From assembly GCA_018873245.2 (NCBI GenBank), contig JAEMBT020000009.1, positions 1,612,001 through 1,676,000 on the forward strand: a stretch of DNA of 64,000 bases, given 5' to 3'. The stretch comes from Archegozetes longisetosus (lineage: Eukaryota; Arthropoda; Arachnida; Sarcoptiformes; Trhypochthoniidae). Shown piece by piece: positions 34,952 through 45,831 of the stretch (positions within the stretch are counted from its first letter, which is position 1; every line of letters starts with the position of its first letter). Made by a program: the position numbers and the translations under genes. The notes beneath the pieces are model-generated. The model was not told the origin of the DNA. It searched no databases and saw only the letters and a program-made list of their open reading frames with translations.

Positions 34952-35501
34952 ATATATGTCTTTATTATCGGAAATGAGCCATTGAGGAGATATCGGCTCA
35001 AGAAGTCAATGAATTTCCATAGACGTAATGTTAAAAATTTTTAGTTTTTTTTACCATTACGTCTATGGGAATTCATTGATTTTTATGTTTAGGTTAGGTT
35101 AGGTTAGATTAGGTTAGGTTAGGTTAAGTAAGATTAGGTTAGGTTAGATTAGGTTAGGTTAGGTTAAGTAAGATTAGGTTAGGTTAGGTTATGGTAGGTT
35201 AGGTTAGGTTATGGTAGGTTAGGTTAGGTTAGGAATTTTTGATGATATCTCATTACAGGAGTCTGAAAAGCGTCCTTTCGAGGCTAGGTAGTCTAGACTG
35301 GTGTCATTCGATTTAGCTCATCATACATAGTTAATAGGGCAGGGTGCTATAGAGTAGGAGGCAACTTCAAAATCAATGAATTCCAATCGACGTAATGGTA
35401 AATAAAAACTAAAACTTTTTAACATTACGTCTATGGGAATTCATTGACTTCTTGAGCCGATATCTCCGCAATGGGTCATTTCCGAGAACAATGACATATA
35501 T
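34952..35501. repeat. Palindromic foldback element with telomere-like core
   Basis: Outer arms (34952-35090 and about 35365-35501) are inverse copies, ending ATATATGTC outward. Within each arm a 25-bp word (CATTACGTCTATGGGAATTC and five more) occurs once in each orientation, so it is present four times (35006-35030, 35055-35079, 35373-35397, 35423-35447). The centre is a TTAGG-type array. It directly abuts the mariner-like element at 35503. No protein is encoded; frames across the arms are chance. Confidence 0.88.
35088..35233 (+). repeat. Interstitial (TTAGG)n-like block
   Basis: About 146 bp of TTAGG units with variants TTAGA, TTAAG, TAAGA and TTATGG, some in a higher-order order that repeats twice. 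TTAGG is the usual arthropod telomere unit. Here it is internal to the chromosome sequence and framed by inverted arms. Confidence 0.92.
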
Positions 35502-35502
35502 A

Positions 35503-36440
35503 AAGGGTGTCCGGAAAGTAATTGGACTGGTTTTGAAAGATCAATAACTTTGAAACTGCTAAAGATATTTTAATAAAATTTTTAGAGAATTAAAATATAT
35601 TCATTTTTTATCTATTTGTGCTCTTAAAGTGGTTCTAAAGCTAATTTATCCCCAATCCGTATGAGTTTCTTTTAAAGGTCACACATAAGAACTTTTGCAC
35701 TGATTTTGCAATCTTTTAAGATATTTTCTGCCTTACAAATTTGAATTCATGGGGATTTTCCGGTGGTTTGGATCATATTCCATATTCAGATCTATATTTG
35801 ATCAGAATTTTCATAAGTTCGGGGCTGGGAAACAATTGGAAGCGTTATCGAGACTAGCAATAAATCTCAATTTTTATTACGCATTCATTGTTGGCCATCT
35901 TTTTCATAGTGAATAGTATCAAAATCCAATCAAAATAAGATATTTTCCTGTTTGTGATATTTATCGATCAATTGTTTGAGATTTTTCCCTACGCATACAG
36001 TTTTATATTGTTCGGGATTCATTGAACCGCTTTAAATAAATTGCTCTAAAACTTGACCACATTCTTCGATGGCCTGTATGATAAGATAATTCTCCGGGAA
36101 AACACTTTTCGGCCCTAAATCAGGTACTAATTGAATTACCTTATCTTTTGATAGCCGCATATAGTCTTATTCTTCGATGTTCTACTCCAGAGAGTGCTAA
36201 ATAGTAACGTTTATAACTAAATTTGATATAAAATTTAGTAAAAGTGCACAACTATTTTAGGGAATACTTCTGTTTCTGGCCTATTCATTGTTTTCAGAGA
36301 TAATTTTTAGATAATCTATGTTTAGAATATCATAAAAGAATGTCTTGTCTTCAAAATGAAGGTATTCTCAACAATGACAAGCAAATGGTTACAGCGCGCG
36401 AGCGCATCAAACTCAGTCCAATTACTTTCCGGACACCCTT
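35503..36440 (-). mobile_element. Degenerate Tc1/mariner-like element, 938 bp
   Basis: Ends begin AAGGGTGTCCGGAAAGTAAT in inverse orientation, flanked by TA (35501-35502, 36441-36442). On the minus strand around 35.88-36.05 kb, residues KTVCVGKNLKQLIDKYHKQE and ILFWLDFDTIHYEKD match the second catalytic-Asp region (W.D.A..HY) of a Tc1/mariner-type transposase. The rest is deleted or filled with stops. Ends are perfect enough that the copy may still be recognised by a transposase from elsewhere. Confidence 0.85.
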
Positions 36441-36442
36441 TA

Positions 36443-38269
36443 GTTGGAATCAGCTCTTCGAGTACTATTATTTACGACACTTGTTATTTCAAAAACTTGC
36501 TGGCCATATACCGAAGTATCCCCGATTTAATTGAATTCTTGAACCTATTTTAATTTTTATAAACATTTAAAAGTGACTTTATTCCCAAAGGTTCAAATCA
36601 GACCATTCAATGATATTTTGTTTTACTTTATGAACCTAAGGTTCTTTACATTTCAATAATTGGAATATTTTCAAACCGTAGAATTATTTCTAGAATTATT
36701 TATTGTAACTTTCTCATCAAAATATTCCGGAAATTTTCTAACACTATGTTTAATCGATAAGTATATTCAGTAATAATTTTCGATTATTTGGAGACTTAGG
36801 TAATTGAATTTTACCTAATTTTAAAAAACCTGGTTTTAAGTCTTACATTTAAAATATAGATTAGTGAACATTTATTCTTAGTGCTTTTGTTTATGATCTC
36901 ACGCAAATCTTTATCTCTCCTTTAACGATTCAGTTTTGAAATTTAAATTGAAGCTGATGAAGATTTTAAACTCATTTTATAAAGATTTTATCTGTTATAC
37001 ATCAGAGTATATATTATATGTTTCGACTTTACATTTTAAATCGAGTATACTTAAAGTAGAATTTTTTCTTTACCTGATAGACGATAGTCGAAAAAAATTT
37101 CGGCGAACTGAGTCAATTATTTTGTTAGTAAAGATAGTGATAATTTTGGAAGCTTTAATCGAATCATTACTGTTTTCATTAAAATATCTTAATTATCGTA
37201 ACCTATGACTCATGATTCTCAAGCACTTGTTTTTCAAAAACATTTCGTAGCAAATCCTCAATTTGTCTAACATTCAATCTTTATTCAATTTCCATTTCAA
37301 TATAATACTGTCAAAAATGTGTTTAAATATTCCGATTCTCTATAAAATTCTTTGATTTTGTCTGCTTGTTCTTAGAATCTAGTCTTATAGCATCATCAGT
37401 ATTCATGTACATTCCGCAAACGAATTTCGTGAATAGGAATGTGTAACTGCCTTCTTTAATTTTAGGACTTTATTAATTTCTATTTTCATGAGAGTAGATC
37501 CAAAAACCATAGATTGAATAGCAAATTAGAATAAAGAAAACTTAAAATCAACAATCATTATCACACCTCCGTTTTGACATCGAGCTGTCAAAGAAAATGT
37601 TATATTAGATTTATTTAACTACAACATGCATATAATTGTTGTCTAAAATCCATAAATAAACCTATTAATTTTCTAAATTGCTTTACCATCAATCTACAAA
37701 CTGTGTCTGAATGTTTTGTTTGACCTTTTAGTATCACGTGTGAGTATATCTGCATAATTGATAGGGCATTTTCTCGAATCTCTATTGAAACTCTGTGATA
37801 GATACTCTATTAAGTAGAATCGATAACTTCACTTCAGAGCCCCTCGTGCGAATTCTAAATACTTGTAACTCCCTCTCCCCAAACTTAAAAGATCTTGATG
37901 CGAAAAAATAAATTTCACAATATAATCACATTTCAAGTAATGTGACTATTACTAAACGATATTTTTATAGTTTTTCACTCTTATCGATGAGTCTCGTTGA
38001 TGAAAGATCAAAATGATTCTTTCACCCATCGACTCTATTGTTACTTTGAATCGATCAAATTAGAGACTATCACTCTAATCAAGAAAATTAATTTCTAACA
38101 GATTCAAAATTAAACCTCAATATAAATTAGTTTAAGACAAAATAAATGTTTTAATTCTACTTAACTTTCAAGCATCATTAATTACACAGACTTCAAAACT
38201 CTAATAAATTCATTGCTTGTTCCCGTGATTATAAATAAAATGTTTCCTTTGATAAAAAAAAGATTATCT
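36443..38269. other. No recognised feature
   Basis: The frame at 36936-37208 is AT-driven and hydrophobic without a family. Nothing else was found between the mobile element and the 3' end of the beta-galactosidase gene. Confidence 0.4.
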
Positions 38270-38275
38270 TTTATT
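38270..38275 (-). terminator. Polyadenylation signal of the GH35 gene
   Basis: AATAAA on the minus strand, 40 bases beyond the stop codon at 38315. Confidence 0.5.
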
Positions 38276-38314
38276 TTATCAAATTATGGTCAAATCGGTT
38301 ATAACTTGAAAAAA

Positions 38315-40812
38315 TTATCCAAGATTTGGCTTGTCAACAAATTCAATATGTTTTCCGGCACCGTAAGTCTCGAAAAGATAGATATCATTAACTCCTTTCT
38401 TAAGAACAGGTCCGGGTACGTAAAGAGTCTTTGCCGGGCCATTGTTCCAATAACGACCTAAGTTAAAACCGTTAATAAACACAACAACTGTATGCCAGTC
38501 ATCTAATTTCAAATAAGTATCTCTTGGATCATCTTTAATATCGAGTGTCGCTCTATATATGGATGGACTTTTATAGTCTTCTAATGATTTCCAGCTCTCG
38601 TTCTTAAGTTTGTTAATAAAATCTGGTTTGAACTCAAAAGGAAATATTTCCCAATTCTTTTGCACTTTATCGTCAAGAAGAATATCTTCTGAAAGACCTT
38701 TTCTGTCAGTATTGATACCACCGCCCCAGTTGGCTCTTCCCATGTTCTCGGTCATCAAGTCTAGTGTGTGTTCATTTCCACTCCAAAAGAAAGCAGTACG
38801 GGGCAATTGTTCAACTATAGCTTTATTATCTGGATAAACAGTTTTTATCTGTCTGTAGTCGACAATAACTGCTGCACGATCTCTAATATGACCTTAAATT
38901 AGATGATTAGTTATTAAAAATCATATCATTTTATATATACTATTATTTCGTGATAACCTTATCCACATTTAATTATCGATTTTTCAATTAACACGACATA
39001 TGTATAGCTTTTATACCCTAATAAAGTTTTTCGACTTGGGTGCAATCAAAATTTTCATTAAATTATTTCATACCTGAAGAAAACTTCAAAGTTTGGCTAA
39101 TTGGAACAGTTGTTCGATAGAGAGTAAACCCATAATTCTGTCCATAATTAGTTCCGATATTCAACAACTCTGGATGTATTGGTTTCTCAGACTTATATGA
39201 CTTGACATGACGCAACAAATCAACATATGGCAAATGACCAGTGACTTCTACAACGCCGTAGTGTGCGGCCAATTCAGCTTTCGGAGCCGAAGGAATTCTT
39301 AGTTTTGGTAAATTTCTCTCATGAGTGAACTTCTCAATCAATTCTTTAGTCTTCCAATACTTATCAGTATAGTTACCTAAAAGGAATAAGTTTAACCAAA
39401 AATAAGAGAAATTTTAGTGAAAGAAGTTTGACCAAAAGTGCTATTAAACACGTACCTGACTCAGTGAGAGGCGCGTCATAATCATAACTAGTAATAATAC
39501 CGCCACCACTCATGAAACCGAAATTAGTTCCGCCAATAAACATATAGATATTGACTGAAGAATTCATTTGGAAAACTATTTGCTCATATAAATTGGCATA
39601 GTTTTGAACACTCATTCTGTTATGATGTCCACCCCAGTTATCGAACCAACCAGACCAGAACTCGGCCACATATAGAGGTCTATTTGGCTGCAAGTTCTTA
39701 ACTCCTTTCAAATTATTGATTGCGTTGGCATTGAAGTTAATAGTTTCGAGAAAATCTGATTCAAAAATTCAAAAACTTTAGGATAAAAGTCTTCTATCAT
39801 GGAATGCTTAAGCTAAGATTTTTGCGAGACTATCTTATAATATATTAAGTCGTGTAAAAGTTTAAGAATCTTTAGACCTGGAAGTGTTCCCTGTCTTGTA
39901 GCCGCCGGATCAGATGTGAACAAGAGCTCATTGAAACCATTTTTTCTCACAATACTCTCGAGTGCTTTCAAGTACTCAGCGTCATTATGATTAGTATTCG
40001 TATTACCGTAAGATGCAAATTCGTTCTCAATCTGTAATGCAATTATTGGTCCTCCATTTGAAGTGAACTGGAAATTCTTGATGACAGCCATTAGCTTATT
40101 GTAATATTTTTCTACTGCATCCAAATATGGCTTATAGTTTGATCTGAAGTGCATATTAGGGTCTCTCAGAAGCCATGCCGGAAAACCTCCCAATTCCCAT
40201 TCGGCGCAAATATAGGGTCCGGGTCTATACATGGCGAACATATCCGCTTCTTTGATGGCGTGCAGAAAATCAGTCAAGTTTAACATTCCTGATTCAAAGT
40301 CAAAATGTCCTGGAATTTCTTCGTGTAGATTCCATGGAGAATAAAATTGAACCTAAATTTAGCATTTGTGTTTTAGATAAATAATACAGTTGTAATAATA
40401 TTCTTGAAACTTGAAGGCTTTATAGATTTATGAAATAGCATTTAAGGATTAAAATTTCTTTTATAATAAACTTCAAGGTGCTGATAATCTATATTTATTA
40501 CTTCGCATTTCATTATAACTTAACCTTACTGTATAGAGGATTTCATTGCATAATAAAAGGTAGAATTACAGCATTAAGTCCTGCAGCTTTGAATTTCAAC
40601 AAGACTTCTCTCCATTTGTGCTGATGTACACGAAAATAATGAAAAGAACCGCTGAATATTGTTATCTCTTTTCCGTTTAGAGTAAAATGATCTCCCTCTG
40701 CTTTCAGACCAGATTTAATTCCACCACTGGTATAGTGTTCATAAAGTGTTGGTAAATCTGCCGAATAGCAGCAACTAATCAAGAATAAAAATATACTAAA
40801 TTTGAGAATCAT
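38315..40812 (-). CDS. Beta-galactosidase, glycoside hydrolase family 35
   Basis: Five exons on the minus strand: 40812-40570, 40352-39878, 39755-39456, 39376-39074 and 38892-38315. All have GT-AG borders with matching phases, giving 632 residues, the usual length. Residues 1-18 (MILKFSIFLFLISCCYSA) are a signal peptide. The TIM-barrel part has FSGSFHYFRV, SPWNLHEE, RPGPYICAEWELGGFPAWLL and IALQIENEFASYG, whose second Glu is the expected acid/base. VAEFWSGWFDNWGG carries the expected nucleophile Glu, and NIYMFIGGTNFGFMSGG follows. The C terminus holds the beta-sandwich with FINGFNLGRYWNNGPAKTLY. The enzyme removes terminal beta-linked galactose from glycans; location is lysosomal, gut-luminal or secreted. 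No disabling change was seen. It lies between transposon-rich segments with no partner gene. Confidence 0.95.
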
Positions 40813-42520
40813 TTTCGCATTCCAATAAATCTAATAAACCTAATGGCGATTTGATTTCAAGTTTTAATATTTTTATAGATTTTGATTCGGAAATGAAACA
40901 AATGCTTGTTTATCAATTGCTACCTTTAGACTTAAGATTAAGTTTTGGCTCCTCTTTATTTCACTGTAGGTTATTTTTCCATAACTGGCAAAATATCTTT
41001 TTAATTCAAATTAAGAGTTTTTCATTTTTCCTGCAAGACTAAAAATAGTTAATTATGATTGTATTTCAGCTACAATCTTGGAATCATCTAATTTTAATTT
41101 TGATATTGTTGACATTTGCATAGTCAATTCTATTATTTAGGGTGTCATTTGATTTTTTATTTTTGCATCATTATCTTGTTTTAGTATTTTCCTCCAATAT
41201 AAATATTATTAAATTTCAAAATGATCGAACGAGTTTTAACTTATTCATAGAGAGAAGCACTCCTTAAAAAATCTTACTTATCTACTGTAGGAATGTATAA
41301 GATACCCAAAAACTTCTACACCAAACTATACTCGAAAATGTTTCAAGATCTGATACCCTATTAGTTACATTTGGTTGGCAAAAGATAAGAACACCTGCCT
41401 TGACTATTTTTAATTATTATTGCTTTATTGTCAGAATTAATTTTCTGTTGTAACTGAGCGGATACAAATACTAAGATCTGATTTTCCAAATAACATTCTA
41501 ATGAATATTTAATATTCAAAATATCAAGTGAATTCAAAATAACCTGAATTGAATAACTTAAAAAGAAAATAACAAAAAGATATTTTTAAATTTCTAGTTA
41601 GATTTTGGATAGGAGTTAATTCTTAGATGTACACTTGAGACATATATAAAGTTATATTCACCTTTTACCCCCGACTCTCACCAGGGCTCCTTTCGTTCCC
41701 TTAAAAACTTTCTATCCCTAAATGACTCTCACCACTTCGAGAGTACTTTTAAAATAGTATCGTTTTACCTCCTACTAGTATGCTGCCTCTTGAATATAAC
41801 GTTTTTAATACTATTTTTATATTTATTGTCAAATTTGTTTAGTTGGAAATTTAAGAGTGCGAGATCTAAGGTTAACATGAAAACTCCATAAAAGAGTATG
41901 AGATGAATTTGGAGAAATATTTCAAGTTTGATAATACATGTGAAGATAGTATTAACAATATTATGTTTAGTGGTCGGCATACTAGTAGGGGGTCAAAAGG
42001 GTACTAATTTAATAGTGTTCTCGAATGAAGATTAATTTAGGGTAAAAGATTCTTAAGGGGCGGGAGAGGGCGACCCCAAGTAGGAGCCGGGGACAAATTT
42101 GAGTACAGCCGTACAGGTGTAAACCTAAGGATTAACCTGTAGCCAAGTATACAAAACTAACTTTATTCCTTTACATTTTCTAATATCTTAGATGACTGGT
42201 AACATTGACAGTGAGGCAAAATATCTCCTCATTTAATTCATCTATTCATATAAAATTACACTACTTTTACAAAGAGATTTTGTAATTCGATTGTATTGTC
42301 AAAATTAGCTAATATAATTGTTGAAATCAATGCTCGATTAATTTATAACTTTGTCTAAAAAGAATAGCAAAATAATTACTTTAATTTTTTTCACGCTATG
42401 TAAAGAGAATAAAAATCTAAACCTTATTGACAGATCCTTTTGCAAAGAACCTTAATGTTAACGTCCAAGCCAAACGTTTCAACTGTAATTCCTTAGTGTT
42501 AATGTTGCGCAAAGTCTAGA
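40813..42520. other. Upstream region of GH35, no gene
   Basis: Holds the promoter of the minus-strand beta-galactosidase, but no clear TATA element was identified. Frames at 40851-41042 and 41765-41980 lack coding features. Confidence 0.4.
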
Positions 42521-42524
42521 CTTA

Positions 42525-42660
42525 GCGTCTAAAGCTCTAGACTTTGGACTTTAAGTCTAAAATTTCGCTTAGATTTTAGACCTCTCGTCCAAAAAACCCT
42601 TTAGACTTTAAGCTTAGACTTAGTCTAAAGCTTTAGACTTTTAGACCCAAAATATTTGGA
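42525..42660. repeat. TAGACTT-rich degenerate tract
   Basis: The words TAGACTT, TCTAAAG and their inverses recur irregularly, giving local dyad symmetry. Confidence 0.7.
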
Positions 42661-42716
42661 GTAAAATAATTCACTTTTAAATTTTTATTTACATATCTTT
42701 AGACATTTAGAAAGTT

Positions 42717-43790
42717 TTAATATGAGTTGTATAACATTATAATTTTAACTGTATTTTTCTCTAAAGAACTACGCCTTTTCGTGATTAAATTTCCTGATTT
42801 CGAAAAGATTTTCTCACTTCTAACATGGGATGCGATCTTTGACAAAGTGGGAAACTGCGTTTTATTAATGTTCCACCAAATTAAAGGATCAGTTAACTCG
42901 TCTTCCCATTGTTTATCTAAATACTCAGATAATTCAATTTTTGGCAAACTAGTCTTTCGCCTCTTAACCCTTCCATGCCTAAAATATTTTGCATACATCA
43001 ATGACTAAGGTGGGACAATTTGTCTACCAATTTAAACATTAATTAATTTGAATTTGAATGTGATTTTAGTTACATTTCTTTCTTAAATTTGAAAAAAATC
43101 TGACGATTAAGTTAATTATTCATATCAATTACAATGGTTAAACAATATTTTTGTTACCTTTTCTGAATGATTCAAACATGCATATTTATTACACTTTTGA
43201 CAGTTTCAGCAAAATGTGATTACACTCAGTGCGTGAAACCGCTTGCAAATCATTTCAATGATTTGTTTATTTTAAAAAAGATATTGAATTTCAGCAAAGA
43301 CTATTCAACAAATAATGTCTAAAAGTTTAATGTCAATTGATGAATGCTTTTGTGATTTAAACTAATTTGAATTAGCTTGGTAGACAGTTTGTCCCATCTT
43401 AGTCTTGGAAGGGTTGAAAAGTAATTTACTATAATTAGTTGAATCTTCAGACGTTTGAATAATAACAGTTGTGGGATATTTCTGCTTATAAATTTCAAAA
43501 ACACTCAATTTTTTGCTTATAAGTTTCATAGTGTTCTGAATCTTTGAAATATCCAAGTTTAGATCGCGGGTCAATTATAGTCGAAATAATAGAAATATCA
43601 CTAAAAATATTTTCTTTATATTTGAGAAGCTTATCTTCAAAACTCTTAACCAAACTTTTCAACTTTGGATTATTAGTTTCACAAATTTTTAAGTGATCAC
43701 TGAGCGTATTAAAATTTGGAATTACCAAATTTATGGTTTAAATTTTTGAATTTGAAAATATTTTAGTCGCATCAACAAACGGCTCCAAAA
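42717..43790 (-). pseudogene. hAT transposase relic
   Basis: From the high end the minus strand reads LLKYKENIFSDISIISTIID, then PRSKLGYFKDSEHYETYKQK, as in the region before the hAT dimerisation domain. It ends with IELSEYLDKQWEDELTDPLI, WWNINKTQFPTLSKIASHV and SEKIFSKSGNLITKRRSSL, the hATC dimerisation domain. About ten residues usually present between the LS.IA and SE.IFS boxes are gone, the frame is shifted several times, and a separate inverted-repeat element is inserted at 43.0-43.4 kb. The catalytic core upstream was not found. Confidence 0.85.
43003..43407. repeat. MITE nested in the hAT relic
   Basis: The ends are inverse copies of about 30 bp: GACTAAGGTGGGACAATTTG at the left and GACTAAGATGGGACAAACTG (minus strand) at the right, followed by TCTACCAA on both. 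The interior of about 340 bp has no coding frame and splits the hAT coding remnant. No clean target duplication was found. Confidence 0.75.
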
Positions 43791-43883
43791 TGTTTTAAAC
43801 TCTCAAATATAGACCACGAATGTTCAGAAATCTTCTTACTTTTAGACTCTTTCTCATTGAGTGTGAGTAGTATATAATATATA

Positions 43884-44310
43884 TGGCGAGGCTGGGACAG
43901 TACGATAGTACGAGTCTACTAATAGTACAAATCATACTGTATCAGATTCTCCAAAACTCATAAAATCAATAAAAAAAACCTGGGACAGCACGAGCTCATA
44001 CTTTTCATACCCCTCTAAAACCATTAATAAAAACACCAAAAATTGAAGTTTTCATACCTTTTTACATCGTTTATTATGGACTAAGCTAAAATACTACAGA
44101 AAATTGCATACAACTATCATAATTTACTATCGATATTCTGGGACAGTATGTGCTCATACTTTTCGTACCCCCTCTAAAATTCATATAAAATAACATTTCA
44201 TCAAGTAAAACTCATAAAATAGCCTATTTTTATCAAATAAATGGTCAACAGAAGTCTAAAAATCAATTAAAAAAAATCTGGGACACAGGTGCTCGTACAA
44301 TCTAAAATTC
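43884..44310. repeat. Degenerate CTGGGACA-type repeats
   Basis: CTGGGACAG followed by variants of GCTCATACTTTTCATACCCC and TCTAAAA recurs at about 43.89, 43.98, 44.14 and 44.28 kb with irregular spacing of 90-160 bp. Confidence 0.7.
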
Positions 44311-44340
44311 ACGAAAAATAGCAGAATTTCCATCAAATAA

Positions 44341-44619
44341 AACAGAAAAGCTCATAAAAACATTGCATGTTACATTGATAAACCTAAAGACAGCTTTCAT
44401 AACGATAAATATAAGGAGGATGGTAAAAAGACTATTTGTAGAGAGTGTGTGAAAGTTTCAAAGGATAGAGAGTTGAGTAACAATAGTAGTTACCAAAATT
44501 TTAAGCGTACATTAGGTATAAAGCATATAGAATGTAATATTTGTAATAAAATAATATCGAAAACTAACTGGTCTAAACATGAGAAGACGCTAATATATAA
44601 TAAAAGATGTAACGGTTGA
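44341..44619 (+). pseudogene. Zinc-finger-like fragment resembling DNA-virus proteins
   Basis: A 92-residue frame without an ATG reads KPKDSFHNDKYKEDGKKTIC-RECVK, then GIKHIECNICNKIISKTNWS and KHEK. The first part resembles the K..F.KD....DG....C.EC motif found beside homing endonucleases and in proteins of large DNA viruses and phages. The second is a C2H2-like finger (C-x2-C...H). It stops at 44617-44619. No second gene of such a virus is adjacent; similar unplaced coding debris lies at 49-50.6 kb. This could be an old integrated fragment or part of a Polinton-like element. Family placement is tentative. Confidence 0.4.
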
Positions 44620-45779
44620 AAAGGGTTTGATGTGATATTTAAATATATTTTATTCAATCAACTAAATCAACATGAATATATGTGTGTGTAATGGTAGAGC
44701 ATATATCAGAGATGTGCGCAGCATCAAGTGCTGGTCAGTAATGACCCTCTGTATCTGTGTGTCTGTAGCACATGAGTGCGGGAAGGAAAGGATTAGGGAT
44801 GGACAGCGTAATGACCTGCCTTAATTTATTCTATTATTGGATATTTAGGTATATGATTGCTGTTCCTTATTCTTTACCGTGAAACTAAAAGTATAACCTT
44901 TTTTCGGGCCACAAAAGATATTCCAATTAGTTTTATTCCGAGAGTGCAATATTACATTTTTTCTTGGATAGTACGAGCTTGTACATCTGTGTAGATTACT
45001 ATGAATTTATGTGTAATTAGTCGCGAAGTACATTTTTATATATTTCGTTAATATGAGTAAAAATCTATTACAAGTTTTGATATTCATGTAATGTTGATAG
45101 CGTTATTTACTAAAATGCTATAAATATAAGCATTAGATGATGCTTAACATTTTTAGATGATTTTTAAAATGTTCCATAATAATATCAGGTCAGAAACCTG
45201 CACCAATTCCACATTTTTAAAAAAATTTGGTTATGTTAGTTAGGGCAGACATAGTTAATTTAATTAAGTTGGTTAGTCAGGCTATTTTTTCATTTTTGTA
45301 CTGTTTGTGTTACAGCATAGATTATAAATATAAAATGACCAACGAGTTTAATAGTATTAAACATAAAAATCGATTTATTTAATAAAAAAAATTGCACGGA
45401 CCTAAATTAGTTAAAACCTTATCGTGAGTTAAACAATGTATAAAATAATATTTACTTATCACAGAAATTTATTATTATATTATGGTTTTAGGTTCCTAGC
45501 CCTAGAAGCTCTCGCGTTGTCAAATTTTTAAATAAAATATTCAGTAAAATTGACATTAAAAAAAGATTACATTAATATGGTAATAAATTTTTAATAAATT
45601 AATATTAAAAATTTAAGTTTTATTATAACATTGTGACAATAACTGAAATTAAAATTATTTTTAAGTAATGTGTAGTCGGCAACAGGTGTTTGATTTGATG
45701 ATGATTAAAAGGCGATATTAGTTCAAGGCAATGTTAACAGAAATCACTAAGATAATTTTTCAAGGCAATAAAATTAGTG
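44620..45779. other. Upstream region of the trefoil-glucanase gene
   Basis: No coding frames. The last 50 bases form a recognisable promoter. Confidence 0.45.
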
Positions 45780-45787
45780 TATAAAAG
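45780..45787 (+). promoter_or_regulatory. TATA box
   Basis: TATAAAAG 52 bases before the ATG at 45832, implying a very short 5' UTR and a TATA-type, probably tissue-restricted, promoter. Confidence 0.65.
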
Positions 45788-45831
45788 ACTTCTAAAACAA
45801 AACAAAATTAAAGAGTGCAAAATAATTAAAA

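Noticed and set aside
34832..35044. 70-codon frame ending in FHRRNVKNF
   Set aside because: Its second half lies in the inverted arm of the palindromic element; the first half has no support.
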